Part shown: piece after piece, positions 28,993-38,383 of the stretch
Layout of the letters: each line of letters begins with the position of its first letter
How positions within the stretch are numbered: the first letter of the stretch is position 1
DNA from: Actinacidiphila paucisporea
Lineage (GTDB): Bacteria > Actinomycetota > Actinomycetes > Streptomycetales > Streptomycetaceae
NCBI RefSeq assembly: GCF_900142575.1
Contig: NZ_FRBI01000013.1
Span: 1-64,000, forward strand
Length of the DNA: 64,000 bases
Direction: 5' to 3'
Position numbers and translations under genes: made by a program
Notes under the pieces: model-generated
What the model was told of the DNA's origin: nothing
Database searches by the model: none
Seen by the model: the letters and a program-made list of their open reading frames with translations, nothing else

Positions 28993-30504
28993 TCAGGATC
29001 CCTGTGGTTGTGCCGCACTTGCGGTGTCCAACGCCGGGCCCTTCGGGAGAAGTTCGGACCAGACGGACGGGATGGACATGGGCTTGACGTCCGCGTAGCC
29101 GAGCCGTACGGCGGCCTGGTTGGTCTCCTGCTTCGCGTCGGACGCCTTGTTGGCCGCGGCGCTGTCGTTGTTGCGGGAGACCGCGTACCGCAGACCGGTG
29201 TCGGTGACCAGGAAGAGGGTGCCGCCGCTGGTGTCGGTGCCGCTGACCTCCTGGTAGAGCAGGCCGCTGCCGGGCGTCACGTAGGCGCTGCTGGCGCCCT
29301 CGACGATCTGCTCGGGGTAGTCCTTGCCCGCCCACAGGCTGAGGTCGGGTCCGTCGGCCGTGGTGGCGCCGCCGCGCAGTACGCTGCACGCCACGTTGCG
29401 GGGTGAGTCGGCGTCGGGCGTGTTGACCTGGCGCGGGTCGCCCTGCGGCCAGTCCTTCGGCAGGAAGGGGGGCTGCGGGCTCTGCGGGATGCTGGTCTGC
29501 ACCGGGGCGGTCTGGGTGTTCGCCTGGAGCAGCAGCAGTGAGGCGAACTGGGTGATCGGTGCGACCCCGTCCTTGGTGACGATGTAGTACTGGTAGCCGG
29601 CTCCCGACGGGGCGCGCAGCACTGTGCCGACCTTGGAACTGCCGCCGGGCACCCCGACGACCTTCTCGGTGTCGCCGCGGTTTTCGATGGGCGGGAAGCG
29701 GATCGGCGTCCCGCTGTCGAGCGAGGCGAGCCAGGTGTCGGAGACGGTCTGCGGCTGCGGGTTCTCGCCGAAAAGCGTGCGCAGCAGCATGCCTGGGTCA
29801 TTCGCCTTGGCGTTCTTCTGACTCTTCGTGCCGGAGCCGTCCAGGAGGAACTTGATGCCGTCGCTGTCCACGAGGTATTGGACGCCGTCCTGATCCTGTA
29901 CGTAGAGGACCTGGTCGCCGCCGAGCTTGGACGGGCCGCTCATGGCGGCCGCCTCGTCGCCGCCGAGGACGAACACCGCCTGCTGCGGGGCGCGGCTGGT
30001 GCCGCCGCCCGGCCGGTCGCAGACCGCCCAGACCTTCGCCTTGCCTGCGTCGGCGGCTTTGGGCAGCCGGTCGGGGGCGTAGGGGATCCCTATGGTGGCG
30101 CCGTGCTTGAGTCCGCTGTGGTCGAGCACGGACTCCTTGACCTTGATGACGTCGTAGGCCCCTGGGTCGAGCAGCAGCCGCGCCGACGCCATGTTCAGCA
30201 CCGGGTGCAGCACGGGCTTGTGGGTGTCGACGTCATTCAGCACGACGTAGCGCGTGGTGGACTCGTCGGCGACGATCACGTGCTTGCCCGGTTCGTCCCA
30301 GCCGTGCGGCACCGAGGGGCTTATCAGTCCCCAGGCGCCGAAACCCGCGAGCAGGACGGCTCCGACGACGATGCCCGGCACCAGGGTGCGCAGCGGGCGC
30401 GGGGCTCCTTCGTCGGACCCGGCCGGGTTCGGCTGGAGAAAAGCCGCCACCACGCGCTTGCGCGCGAAGGTGTAGGCGTTGAGCTGTTCCTTGCGTGAGG
30501 CCAT
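28993..30504 (-). CDS. eccB: Type VII secretion protein EccB
   Basis: 503 residues: N-terminal cytoplasmic segment with the EccB hallmark KEQLNAYTFARKRVVAAFL, one transmembrane helix (about 41-62), then a large extracytoplasmic repeat domain with two Cys (C166 region and NVACSVL) that in ESX systems are disulfide-bonded, and central core strands. EccB is the outer-facing, trimerising part of the membrane complex. It is the first gene of the minus-strand ESX run and diverges from eccE across 167 bp, so promoters for both should lie in 30505-30671. Confidence 0.92.
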   Translation of the reverse strand: MASRKEQLNAYTFARKRVVAAFLQPNPAGSDEGAPRPLRTLVPGIVVGAVLLAGFGAWGLISPSVPHGWDEPGKHVIVADESTTRYVVLNDVDTHKPVLHPVLNMASARLLLDPGAYDVIKVKESVLDHSGLKHGATIGIPYAPDRLPKAADAGKAKVWAVCDRPGGGTSRAPQQAVFVLGGDEAAAMSGPSKLGGDQVLYVQDQDGVQYLVDSDGIKFLLDGSGTKSQKNAKANDPGMLLRTLFGENPQPQTVSDTWLASLDSGTPIRFPPIENRGDTEKVVGVPGGSSKVGTVLRAPSGAGYQYYIVTKDGVAPITQFASLLLLQANTQTAPVQTSIPQSPQPPFLPKDWPQGDPRQVNTPDADSPRNVACSVLRGGATTADGPDLSLWAGKDYPEQIVEGASSAYVTPGSGLLYQEVSGTDTSGGTLFLVTDTGLRYAVSRNNDSAAANKASDAKQETNQAAVRLGYADVKPMSIPSVWSELLPKGPALDTASAAQPQGS

Positions 30505-30671
30505 CGTTCCGCTTTCCCCCCGGGTGACGTCCGCTGGGACCCGCTGCCGTCAGGCACCGTGCCGTCGCGTTGGCAGGGTCGGTCACCTACTATGCCGGGT
30601 GCGCCGCATGTCCTACGACACCGGTACGGTGAGCGTGCATCATGACGCCGCACGACGGAGGGCGCAGGGGG

Positions 30672-31961
30672 ATGACCACCGCAAGCACAGCACGCCGTGA
30701 TCGCAGGCACGGTCCGGCCCCGGCGGCGCTGCATCTGAGTTCGCGCCCCGGGCGGATCGGTGTGTTCCGGCTGCACCAACTCGCGCTGGTCGAGGTGGCC
30801 GCGGCGCTGGTGCTGATCGGCGCGGCGGCGGGCGGCGCGGTGATGGTGCCCTGCGCCGTGGTGGCGGTGCTGCTGGTCGCCGCGGCCGTGATGCGCCGCC
30901 GAGGCAGGCCGCTGCCCGAGTGGCTGACCAGCGTCATGGCGATGCGGCGCCGACAGCGTGAGGCGGCCAGGGAGGCGGCGGCACCGGGCGGCGCGGCAAT
31001 TGCCGCGGGTTCGGGGCTCATCGACCCGGCTCTGGCACCCATCACCGAATGCGACCCCGCCCTGCGCACGTACACCTTCACCGGTCGGCGCCGGGAGCGC
31101 AGCGTCGGGATGGTGGGCGACGGTACGTTCCTGACGGCGCTGCTGCTGGTGCAGTCGCGGGACGAACCGCTGCGTACTGCGAGGCCGATGCCGCTGGGGC
31201 TGCTCTATGACGCCCTGGACGTGGACGGCATATCGCTGGCGTCGGTCCAGGTCGTCCAGCACGTCCAGCCCGCCCCGGCCCCGCATCTTCCCCCGCAGGC
31301 GGTGGCGGCGGTGTCGTACGGCCCGTTGCAGGCGCAATACGGCACGCCGGCGATACGCGTGACCTGGGTCGCGCTCAAGCTGGACCCGGAGTTGTGCCCG
31401 GAGGCGGTGCTGGCCCGCGGCGGCGGTCTCGGCGGAGCCCAGCGGGCGGTGCTGCGGGCGGCGGACCATCTGGCCAGCAGGCTGGCGGGGGCGGGTTTCG
31501 AGGCCTCCGTACTGGACGAGGAGGAGCTGACCGCGGCCCTGGCCACCTCGGCGGGCGTCAACCCGCTCGCCACTGCACTGGCCGGGCGGATCGGCACGGG
31601 CCAGCGCAGGACACTGGAACGCAGCCGCGCATGGCGCTGCGACGACCGCTGGCACACCACGTACTGGGTAGGGCGTTGGCCGCAGGGCGGCGGTGCACTG
31701 CCGACCGCGCGTACGGTCACCGCGCTCACCGCGGTTCCCGCCATGGCCGGAAGCTTCGCGCTGACACTGAGCCGCGGCACCGGCCAGACGCCGGCGCTCA
31801 GCGCGTACGTGCGGATAACAGCCAGGGACGACCGCCAGCTCAGTGCGGCACGCAGGGAATTGGAACGGGTCGCGCGCCAGCACAAGGTGGGCCTTGTCCG
31901 GCTCGACCGGGAGCAGTTGCCGGGTGTGCTGGCCACACTGCCGCTGGGAGGAACCAGCTGA
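30672..31961 (+). CDS. eccE: Type VII secretion protein EccE
   Basis: 429 residues: two adjacent transmembrane segments (about 34-56 and 58-75) followed by a cytosolic domain with the EccE-like features VGMVGDGTFLTALLLV and FALTLSRGT ... RITARDDRQLSAARRELERVA. EccE sits at the periphery of ESX membrane complexes. ATG 30672 with GGAGGG at 8 nt is preferred to ATG 30642. It overlaps the next gene by 1 nt (TGATG). Its presence beside eccB, eccC, eccD and mycosins completes the ESX core set in this window. Confidence 0.85.
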   Translation: MTTASTARRDRRHGPAPAALHLSSRPGRIGVFRLHQLALVEVAAALVLIGAAAGGAVMVPCAVVAVLLVAAAVMRRRGRPLPEWLTSVMAMRRRQREAAREAAAPGGAAIAAGSGLIDPALAPITECDPALRTYTFTGRRRERSVGMVGDGTFLTALLLVQSRDEPLRTARPMPLGLLYDALDVDGISLASVQVVQHVQPAPAPHLPPQAVAAVSYGPLQAQYGTPAIRVTWVALKLDPELCPEAVLARGGGLGGAQRAVLRAADHLASRLAGAGFEASVLDEEELTAALATSAGVNPLATALAGRIGTGQRRTLERSRAWRCDDRWHTTYWVGRWPQGGGALPTARTVTALTAVPAMAGSFALTLSRGTGQTPALSAYVRITARDDRQLSAARRELERVARQHKVGLVRLDREQLPGVLATLPLGGTS

Positions 31962-32752
31962 TGACCAGTCATCCGATGCAGGGGTACCAGGCGCCGCGCC
32001 CCGGGATGCGCCCTGGCGAGCCGGACCGGGCTGTGCCCCCGCGGCGCCCAAAGGCCAAGCCGGGCTTCGGTCTGCGCGGCCCGCGACGGGACCGGCACGG
32101 GTTGTCGGCGCGGCAGCTCGACTCGATGTCGCTGCCGCTGGGCGACGACGGTGTGGTCTCGGGCATCGACGAGGCCGGGAATCCCGCTGTCCTCGGCCTG
32201 TTCCGGCCCACGCAGCTCGACCTCGTCGTGATCGGCAGCGTGTGGACCGCACAGGTGCTGGCCCTGCGCGCGGTCGGCACCGGCGCCCGCGTCGCGGTGG
32301 AGTCGGCACGCCCGCAGGTCTGGACACCGCTGTCGCAGGCCGCGGGGGGCGGGCAGCAGTGCATGACGGTGCACGACGTGAAGGAACTCCCCACCCAGGG
32401 CCCGACGGTGTCCAGCCCGGTGCTGGTCGTACGGGACTGCGGCACCTACCCGCCGCGCAGCCGCCTCGCGAAGGCGCCGTGGCAGGCCGTGCTGACGCTG
32501 CTGCCCTTCCTCGGTCCGCAGGCGCCCAGGCTGCTGGGCGAGGCCGGCCTCGTCGGCATCCAGCGGGTCTCCCCGCAGGAGGCGGAGATCCTGGCCAAGG
32601 TGCTGCGGTTGACCCGCGAGGAGGCGGCGGCGCTGCCCGCGCTCGGAGACGGCGTCATGCTCTGGGGCACGCCGAAGCACCGGCAGTTCGTGCTCATGCA
32701 GCCCACCGAGGCGGAGGTGGGCCTCCTCGGGGAGGCCCGTCGCATCGATTGA
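31961..32752 (+). CDS. ESX-locus protein of unknown function
   Basis: 263 residues, no signal peptide or membrane segment. A basic, Pro-rich first 45 residues precede a folded-looking domain: LDLVVIGSVWTAQVLALRAVG suggests a nucleotide-binding-like beta-alpha start, then VSSPVLVVRDCGTYPP, AVLTLLPFLGPQAPRLLG and HRQFVLMQPTEAEVGLL. I do not recognise the family. Start ATG overlaps the eccE stop, so it is co-translated with EccE; a cytosolic accessory role in ESX assembly is inferred from that alone. Confidence 0.65.
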   Translation: MTSHPMQGYQAPRPGMRPGEPDRAVPPRRPKAKPGFGLRGPRRDRHGLSARQLDSMSLPLGDDGVVSGIDEAGNPAVLGLFRPTQLDLVVIGSVWTAQVLALRAVGTGARVAVESARPQVWTPLSQAAGGGQQCMTVHDVKELPTQGPTVSSPVLVVRDCGTYPPRSRLAKAPWQAVLTLLPFLGPQAPRLLGEAGLVGIQRVSPQEAEILAKVLRLTREEAAALPALGDGVMLWGTPKHRQFVLMQPTEAEVGLLGEARRID

Positions 32753-33381
32753 CCGCGGGCGGCCGGAGGCCGTTTAACCGGGCCTGCCTTGCTCCTCCCG
32801 CGCGGCTCGCCGTCGACCTCCTGCCGCGCGGGCGAGAGCGCTTCTACGGCCTCACAGTTGCGGTCGTGGCAGGCTGGGCGCGCAGTTCCCCGCGCCCCTG
32901 AGGGGGTGCCCCTTGCGGTGGGCGCTTGCCTGCTGCGCCGTTTCGGTTGGGCGCGCCGTTCCTCGCGCCCCTGGGTGGCTGCCCAATTGCCGAGGCGCGG
33001 TGCCTTCTTCGCCGTCTGGCGCAGGCTCTCGCGCGGTGGGTGCGTGCCCCCTTGTGGAGGGATGGCGCCTCTCCACCATCTGGTCGGGCGCGGGTCTTGC
33101 GGGGTTGGTGTGAGTCGAGGTGTGGGGTGGTGTGAAATGGGGCAATAGGCCGGGAACGGGCGGATGAGACGCCTCGTGGCGGAGGGACAGGCACGTGCCG
33201 TTGGCGGGGGCGGTGGCGTGGGAATGGGGCAAGCGGGTGCGGGCGGCCTGACGGTGGACGTGCCCCGGCGATTAGGCTGTCCGTCGAGAGCGGCAGGACA
33301 GTGGCGAACGGGCGGTTGCCCTGCGGCGCACGGGGCGGGGATCGGCTACAGGTAGCTCCCCGACGCAGACCGGGAGGCACA
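32753..33381. other. Long intergenic region with palindromic repeats
   Basis: 629 bp between the EccE operon and the EspI-like gene with no credible gene (short open frames are Gly/Arg-rich and lack coding bias). The first half carries copies of a palindromic repeat (32876-32898, 32949-32971); the second half, 33120-33381, should hold the promoter of the EspI-like gene. AT content is not raised enough to name a -10. Confidence 0.55.
32876..32971. repeat. Two REP-like palindromic copies
   Basis: GGGCGCG-N8-CGCGCCC occurs at 32876-32897 (spacer CAGTTCCC) and again in a slightly changed form at 32949-32970 (spacer CCGTTCCT), 73 bp apart, each followed by CTGxGxGxxTGCCC. The core GCGCAGTTCCCCGCGCCCC is a repeat I know as abundant between Streptomyces genes. 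A degenerate third copy may start near 33086 (GGGCGCGGGTCTTGCGGGG). Confidence 0.7.
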
Positions 33382-36360
33382 GTGAACAGCGATCGGGACG
33401 ACAACCGCGCGGGCGGGGCCGCCCCTGTCGAGGAACCGGCCGAAGGCGACGCGACGGGCGAGTACCGCTTCGACTTCACCCCGCCGGCTTGGTACATGCA
33501 GAACGGCAGCGCAAGCGGCGACGAAGGCGCGGGCACGGCGGCGGTGCAAGGGCCGCAGCCCGAGCCGGTCGAGGCGCCGGCTCCTGCGCCGCCCGAGGCA
33601 CCGGTCGCGCCGGAACCGGGCGTGCTGTCGGCCGAGGACGTGACGACGCGTGTGCCGGTGTGGGAGATGCCGCCGCCGCCCGCGCCGCAGGAACCCGCCG
33701 CAGGTGCCACGCCGTTGGCCGGCGGCGCGTCCTGGTCGGCGGCGGCGCCGCAGTCTTCCGCACCGGAGCCGCCGCAGCCGCGGGAGCCCGAGGCGCCGAG
33801 CGCGGTTCCCGCGCGCCCCGCGTGGTCCGGCACTCCGGTGTCGCCCGCCCTTCACGCGCCGGTCGCCCCGGCCCACGAGCCGGAAGCGGAGCGCGCGCCC
33901 AAGCCGCAGCACGTGGCGGATGACGAGGACGTCGCGGAGTCGCGGGGCGACCTGGTGGCTCGCGAGACCGTACGGTTCAGCGCCGCCGCGCTGCGCCAGG
34001 AGGTCGAGGAGCGGGCCGGCGTAAGGATCGAGGACGTCGCGTCGGCGTCCCCGCAGCCGGCGGCCGAGGAGCCGCATACTGCCGAGCCCGCGGCGGTGGC
34101 CGCGGAAGAGGCGCGGGCAGAACCGCAGGACGCGCGGCCGGTCGAGGCGCCGCCGCAGGACGCCGTGCCGCAGGACACCCCGCCTGCGAACCGGCCGCCC
34201 GTGTGGACGCCGCCGCCGCAGGCGCCGCCTGTTGCCGAGTCTGCTCCATGGGCGCCCGCGGCGCCGCAGAGTGCGGTGCCGCCGCTCCCGCCGCACTTCG
34301 AGCGCGCGGAAGCGCAGTATCCGACTCCGGAAAGTTCGCAGTCCTTCCCCGCTCCGGCGTCGCCGCCGGTCGCTCAGGCGGGGCCGCCCCAAGGCCCGCC
34401 GGCCGCCTATCCCCCGCCCGCGCCCGTCGCACCGACCCCGTATCCCCAGGCCGGCGGCTTCCCCGCCCCCCAGCCGCCCGCGCCCGACACCCAGGGCGGA
34501 TACGGCTTCCCGCAGCCCGCACCGAACGTGCCCGCGGCCCCGGCCCAGCCCGACCCGCAGGGCGGATACGGCTTCCCGCAGCCGCCGGCGCCCCCGCAGG
34601 CCGGGCAGGGTGGCTACGGCTTCCCGCAGCAGCAGCAACCGCGGCCGCCCCAGGCGCACGACGCCGTACCGACCGGGTTGCCCCAGCAGCCGCCGCCTCC
34701 CGCGCCGGCGGAGAACAGGCCGCTGCCCGCACAAGGTGGTTACGGTTTTCCGCCGCCTCCGCAGCCCGCTCACCCGCGGCCAGTGAGTTCGGAGCCCGAG
34801 TCCGCGGGCCCGCTGCCGCCGCTGCCCGCGCAGGGCGGGTACGGCTTCCCGCAGCCGCCGCAGGCGCAGAATCTGCCGGCGGCGTACGCCCCGCAGCAGC
34901 CCCAGGCGAACGACCCGCGGCTGGGCGGCGATCCGGCGGCGCACCAGGCTCCGGTGGACCCGCGGTCCGGCGGCTGGCCCACGGTGACGCCGGATCAGCG
35001 GCAGCGCACGACGCAGGGCGGGGCACCGCTGGGGTACACGGCGGCCGTGGAGCTGTCGTCCGACCGGCTGCTGCGCAACCAGTCGAAGCCGAGGAAGCCG
35101 GGCGCGAATGCGCAGCCGAGCCGGTTCAGGATCGGTGGCAAGAAGGAGGAGGCGGAGCGGCAGCGCAAGCTGGAGCTGATCCGCACGCCGGTGCTTTCCT
35201 GCTACCGGATCGCGGTGATCAGCCTCAAGGGCGGCGTGGGCAAGACGACGACCACGACCGCGCTGGGTTCGACCCTCGCCAGCGAGCGGCAGGACAAGAT
35301 CCTGGCGATCGACGCGAACCCGGACGCCGGCACGCTCGGCCGCCGGGTGCGCAGGGAGACCGGCGCGACGATCCGCGACCTCGTCCAGGCGATCCCGTAC
35401 CTGAACAGCTACATGGACATCCGCCGTTTCACCTCGCAGGCGACGTCCGGCCTCGAGATCATCGCCAATGACGTGGATCCCGCGGTGTCGACGGCCTTCA
35501 GCGACGAGGACTACCGGCGGGCCATCGACGTGCTGGGCCGGCAGTATCCGATCATCCTCACCGACTCGGGTACGGGTCTGCTCTACAGCGCGATGCGCGG
35601 GGTGCTCGACCTGGCCGATCAGCTGATCATCGTGTCGACACCGTCGGTGGACGGCGCCTCCAGCGCCAGTACGACCCTGGACTGGCTGTCGGCGCACGGC
35701 TACGCGGACCTGGTCGCGCGCAGCATCACGGTGATCTCCGGGGTCCGCGAGACCGGCAAGATGATCAAGGTCGAGGACATCGTGTCGCACTTCCAGACCC
35801 GCTGCCGCGGGGTGCAGGTGGTGCCGTTCGACGAGCATCTGGCCGCGGGGGCCGAGGTGGACCTCGACATGATGCGGCCGAAGACCCGGGAGGCGTACTT
35901 CCACCTGTCCGCGATGGTCGCCGAGGACTTCATCCGCGCCCAGCAGGCGCAGGGGCTCTGGACGGGGGACGGCCAGAGCCAGCCGCCGCACCAGGCACCG
36001 CCGATGCCGGGTGGCTACGGCGCGCCGGGACCGTACGGCGGCGCGCCGGCCGGCTACCCGCCTCCGGGGCAGCCCGGCCAACCGGCTTACCCGGGTCACC
36101 CCGGGCAGCCGCCTTACGGCCAGCCGATGCAGCCGGGGCAGGTACCGCCCGCGCAGTACGGCGGCCCGCCGCAGCCGTATCAGCAGGCCGGCCCCGGCGG
36201 GCAGCCGCCCGCGCCGCCCTTCCAGCCGCAGTCGCCGCAGCCGCAGGCACCCCAGCCGCAGCAGGGCTGGCCGGTGCCCCACCAGCCGGAACACCAACCG
36301 GAACAGCCGCCGGAGCAGCAGGGTTACGGCTACCCGCCGCCGCCCCCGCAGCATCAGTAG
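33382..36360 (+). CDS. EspI-like MinD/ParA ATPase with Pro-rich repeats
   Basis: 992 residues. The first ~560 are disordered Pro/Ala/Gln-rich sequence with five GGYGFP repeats (DNA about 34495-34855) and a short conserved start [16 protein letters not shown]. The ATPase domain (about 600-865) has the deviant Walker A KGGVGKT (K616, K621), switch [12 protein letters not shown] and [13 protein letters not shown], as in MinD/ParA and the ESX-1 protein EspI. A second Pro/Gln-rich tail ends [15 protein letters not shown] 33382 follows GGGAGG. Likely regulates ESX activity according to ATP level or positions it, by analogy only. A strong terminator follows. Confidence 0.82.
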   Translation: MNSDRDDNRAGGAAPVEEPAEGDATGEYRFDFTPPAWYMQNGSASGDEGAGTAAVQGPQPEPVEAPAPAPPEAPVAPEPGVLSAEDVTTRVPVWEMPPPPAPQEPAAGATPLAGGASWSAAAPQSSAPEPPQPREPEAPSAVPARPAWSGTPVSPALHAPVAPAHEPEAERAPKPQHVADDEDVAESRGDLVARETVRFSAAALRQEVEERAGVRIEDVASASPQPAAEEPHTAEPAAVAAEEARAEPQDARPVEAPPQDAVPQDTPPANRPPVWTPPPQAPPVAESAPWAPAAPQSAVPPLPPHFERAEAQYPTPESSQSFPAPASPPVAQAGPPQGPPAAYPPPAPVAPTPYPQAGGFPAPQPPAPDTQGGYGFPQPAPNVPAAPAQPDPQGGYGFPQPPAPPQAGQGGYGFPQQQQPRPPQAHDAVPTGLPQQPPPPAPAENRPLPAQGGYGFPPPPQPAHPRPVSSEPESAGPLPPLPAQGGYGFPQPPQAQNLPAAYAPQQPQANDPRLGGDPAAHQAPVDPRSGGWPTVTPDQRQRTTQGGAPLGYTAAVELSSDRLLRNQSKPRKPGANAQPSRFRIGGKKEEAERQRKLELIRTPVLSCYRIAVISLKGGVGKTTTTTALGSTLASERQDKILAIDANPDAGTLGRRVRRETGATIRDLVQAIPYLNSYMDIRRFTSQATSGLEIIANDVDPAVSTAFSDEDYRRAIDVLGRQYPIILTDSGTGLLYSAMRGVLDLADQLIIVSTPSVDGASSASTTLDWLSAHGYADLVARSITVISGVRETGKMIKVEDIVSHFQTRCRGVQVVPFDEHLAAGAEVDLDMMRPKTREAYFHLSAMVAEDFIRAQQAQGLWTGDGQSQPPHQAPPMPGGYGAPGPYGGAPAGYPPPGQPGQPAYPGHPGQPPYGQPMQPGQVPPAQYGGPPQPYQQAGPGGQPPAPPFQPQSPQPQAPQPQQGWPVPHQPEHQPEQPPEQQGYGYPPPPPQHQ

Positions 36361-36385
36361 AGACAGAAGGCACAGCGCGGTCCGC

Positions 36386-36419
36386 GGGCCGCCGTCGTGG
36401 GTCGCCACGGCGGCGGCCC
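36386..36419 (+). terminator. Terminator of the EspI-like gene
   Basis: GGGCCGCCGTCGTGG (36386-36400) pairs with CCACGGCGGCGGCCC (36405-36419) with one G-T pair and a GTCG loop, 26 bp past the stop codon. This 15-bp stem ends the ESX locus and separates it from the ABC transporter operon. Confidence 0.8.
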
Positions 36420-36598
36420 TTGGCGTGTACGGGCTGCGGCCGGTCGAGTACCCCGCCGGTCGTATGCGGTGTCCCCCCGGGGATGCAGCCGGGGCGGTAC
36501 GGAATCCGCCCGTGGACCGTCGCGCGGGCAGGGTCGGGAAACGGACGATGGTGACATCCGGATCGACCCCCTCCGAGGCACGTCAAGAGGTCCACCCC

Positions 36599-37528
36599 AT
36601 GATCGAAGCCCACGCCCTGACCAAACGCTACGGCGAGCGCGCCGCCGTGACCGAGTTGAGCTTCACCGTGCGGCCCGGTGCCGTCACCGGCTTCCTCGGG
36701 CCGAACGGCGCGGGGAAATCGACCACGATGCGGATGATCCTCGGGCTCGACGCACCGACCTCGGGCCGCGTGTCGGTCAACGGGAAGCGGTATGCGCAGC
36801 ACCGGGCGCCGCTGCACGAGGTCGGCGCGATGCTGGAGGCGCGGGCGATCCACACCGGGCGGAGCGCCTACAACCATCTGCTGGCACTGGCCGCCACCAC
36901 GGGGATACCGCGCCGCCGGGTGGACGAGGTGATCGACATCGTGGGGTTGCGCGAGGTCGCACGGAAGCGGGCGGGCGGCTTCTCTCTGGGTATGGGCCAG
37001 CGACTGGGCATCGCCAGCGCGCTGCTCGGCGACCCGGCCACTCTTGTGCTCGACGAGCCGGTGAACGGCCTGGACCCCGAGGGAATCCTGTGGATCCGCA
37101 ATCTGCTCAAGGACCTCGCCGCCGAGGGCCGCACGGTGCTGCTGTCGTCGCATCTGATGTCCGAGATGGCGCTGACCGCCGAGCATCTGATCGTCATCGG
37201 CCGCGGCCGGCTGATGGCCGACACGTCGGTGGCGGAGTTCGTCCGGGCCGCGGCGGGCACGTCGGTGCGGGTGCGGACGGACGAGGCGGACCAGCTGCGC
37301 CAAGCGCTGGCCGGGCCTGATGTGACGGTGAGATCCACCGAGCGCGAGGTGCTCGACGTGACCGGGCTGAGCAGTGACCGGATCGGCCGCATCGCGGCGG
37401 ACCGCGGGATAGCCCTGGCCGAGCTGACGCCGCAACAGGCGTCCTTGGAGGAAGCGTTCATGGAGATGACCAGGGACGCCGTGGAGTATCAGTCCCCGGC
37501 GCGCGAGCGGGAAGGACAGCCGGCATGA
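36599..37528 (+). CDS. ABC transporter ATP-binding protein
   Basis: 309 residues, single nucleotide-binding domain: Walker A GPNGAGKST (K40), a signature GFSLGMGQRLG in place of LSGGQ, Walker B ATLVLDEP and the H-loop LLSSHLM. The C-terminal ~90 residues are the accessory domain found in CcmA/DrrA-like drug or lipid exporters. ATG 36599 is chosen; AAGAGG lies 9 nt before. It overlaps the permease gene by 4 nt (ATGA), and a two-component system follows, an arrangement common for stress- or antibiotic-responsive exporters. Substrate unknown. Confidence 0.92.
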   Translation: MIEAHALTKRYGERAAVTELSFTVRPGAVTGFLGPNGAGKSTTMRMILGLDAPTSGRVSVNGKRYAQHRAPLHEVGAMLEARAIHTGRSAYNHLLALAATTGIPRRRVDEVIDIVGLREVARKRAGGFSLGMGQRLGIASALLGDPATLVLDEPVNGLDPEGILWIRNLLKDLAAEGRTVLLSSHLMSEMALTAEHLIVIGRGRLMADTSVAEFVRAAAGTSVRVRTDEADQLRQALAGPDVTVRSTEREVLDVTGLSSDRIGRIAADRGIALAELTPQQASLEEAFMEMTRDAVEYQSPAREREGQPA

Positions 37529-38373
37529 GTACGACCACCAGCACGGTCATGGCGGGCGGCGCCGTGCCGCCGGCCGCGACGGTCGTTCCGCGCGGCCAGG
37601 TCACCCAGCTGCGGGTGCTGCACTCCGAGTGGATCAAGATGCGGAGCCTGCGGTCCACCTTCTACACCTTGATAGCCGCCGTGGTGGCGCTGATCGGACT
37701 CGGGGCGCTGTTCTCGGCGTTCACCGCGAGCCACTGGGCGCATATGAACGCACATGAGCGGGCCGACTTCCAGCCGGGTATGACCAGCCTGCGCGGCTTC
37801 TTCCTCGCGCAGCTCGCGGTGGGCGTGCTCGGGGTGCTGATGGTCAGCGGCGAGTATGCGACCGGGATGATCCGGGCGTCGCTGTCCGCCGTGCCGGGCA
37901 GGCTGCCGGTGCTGTGGGCGAAGGCCGCGCTGTATGCCGCGGTCACCTGGGTGCTGATGACGGCGGGTGCGATCGTCGCCTTCCTGGTCGGCCAGGCGAC
38001 GATGTCCTCGCAGCACATAGGGACGTCGCTGAGCGACCCCGGCGTGCCGCGCCAGGTGATGGGTGTGGGCCTGTATCTCACCGTGGTGGGGCTGCTCGGG
38101 GTGGCGATCGGCGCGCTGATCAGGAACACGGCGGGGGGTATCGCCTCGGTGTTCGGGCTGCTGCTGGTGGTGCCGGTGCTCGCGGAAGCGCTGCCGGCGT
38201 CCTGGGCGGACCATGTCAACCAGTGGCTGCCGAGCAATGCGGGCCAGTCGTTGATATCCCTGCACCGGGAGGCGCATACGCTGGCGCCATGGACGGGGTT
38301 CGCGGTGTTCTGCCTCTACGCGGTGGTGGCGCTGGCGGCGGCCGCGGTGCTGCTCAAGCGGCGCGACGCGTGA
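37525..38373 (+). CDS. ABC-2 type transporter permease
   Basis: 282 residues with six predicted transmembrane helices after a ~45-residue cytosolic start (SEWIKMRSLRSTFYTLIAAVV). The second cytoplasmic region VSGEYATGMIRASLSAVPGR is the coupling segment typical of this permease group, whose members pair with a separate ATPase. Its start is within the stop of the ATPase gene, so the two are made in step and should form a 2+2 exporter. The sensor kinase begins 10 bp downstream. Confidence 0.9.
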   Translation: MSTTTSTVMAGGAVPPAATVVPRGQVTQLRVLHSEWIKMRSLRSTFYTLIAAVVALIGLGALFSAFTASHWAHMNAHERADFQPGMTSLRGFFLAQLAVGVLGVLMVSGEYATGMIRASLSAVPGRLPVLWAKAALYAAVTWVLMTAGAIVAFLVGQATMSSQHIGTSLSDPGVPRQVMGVGLYLTVVGLLGVAIGALIRNTAGGIASVFGLLLVVPVLAEALPASWADHVNQWLPSNAGQSLISLHREAHTLAPWTGFAVFCLYAVVALAAAAVLLKRRDA

Positions 38374-38383
38374 CGGCGGCGCC

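Noticed and set aside
33164-33355. 63-codon open frame in the repeat-rich spacer
   Set aside because: Gly/Arg-rich, no ribosome site, overlaps likely promoter of the EspI-like gene.
34495-34860. Regularly spaced DNA repeats suggestive of a CRISPR array
   Set aside because: They are in-frame codons for GGYGFP with unequal spacing inside a protein.
33346-36408. 1,020-codon frame antisense to the EspI-like gene
   Set aside because: Arg-rich translation with no recognisable domain, while the sense strand has a clear MinD-type ATPase.
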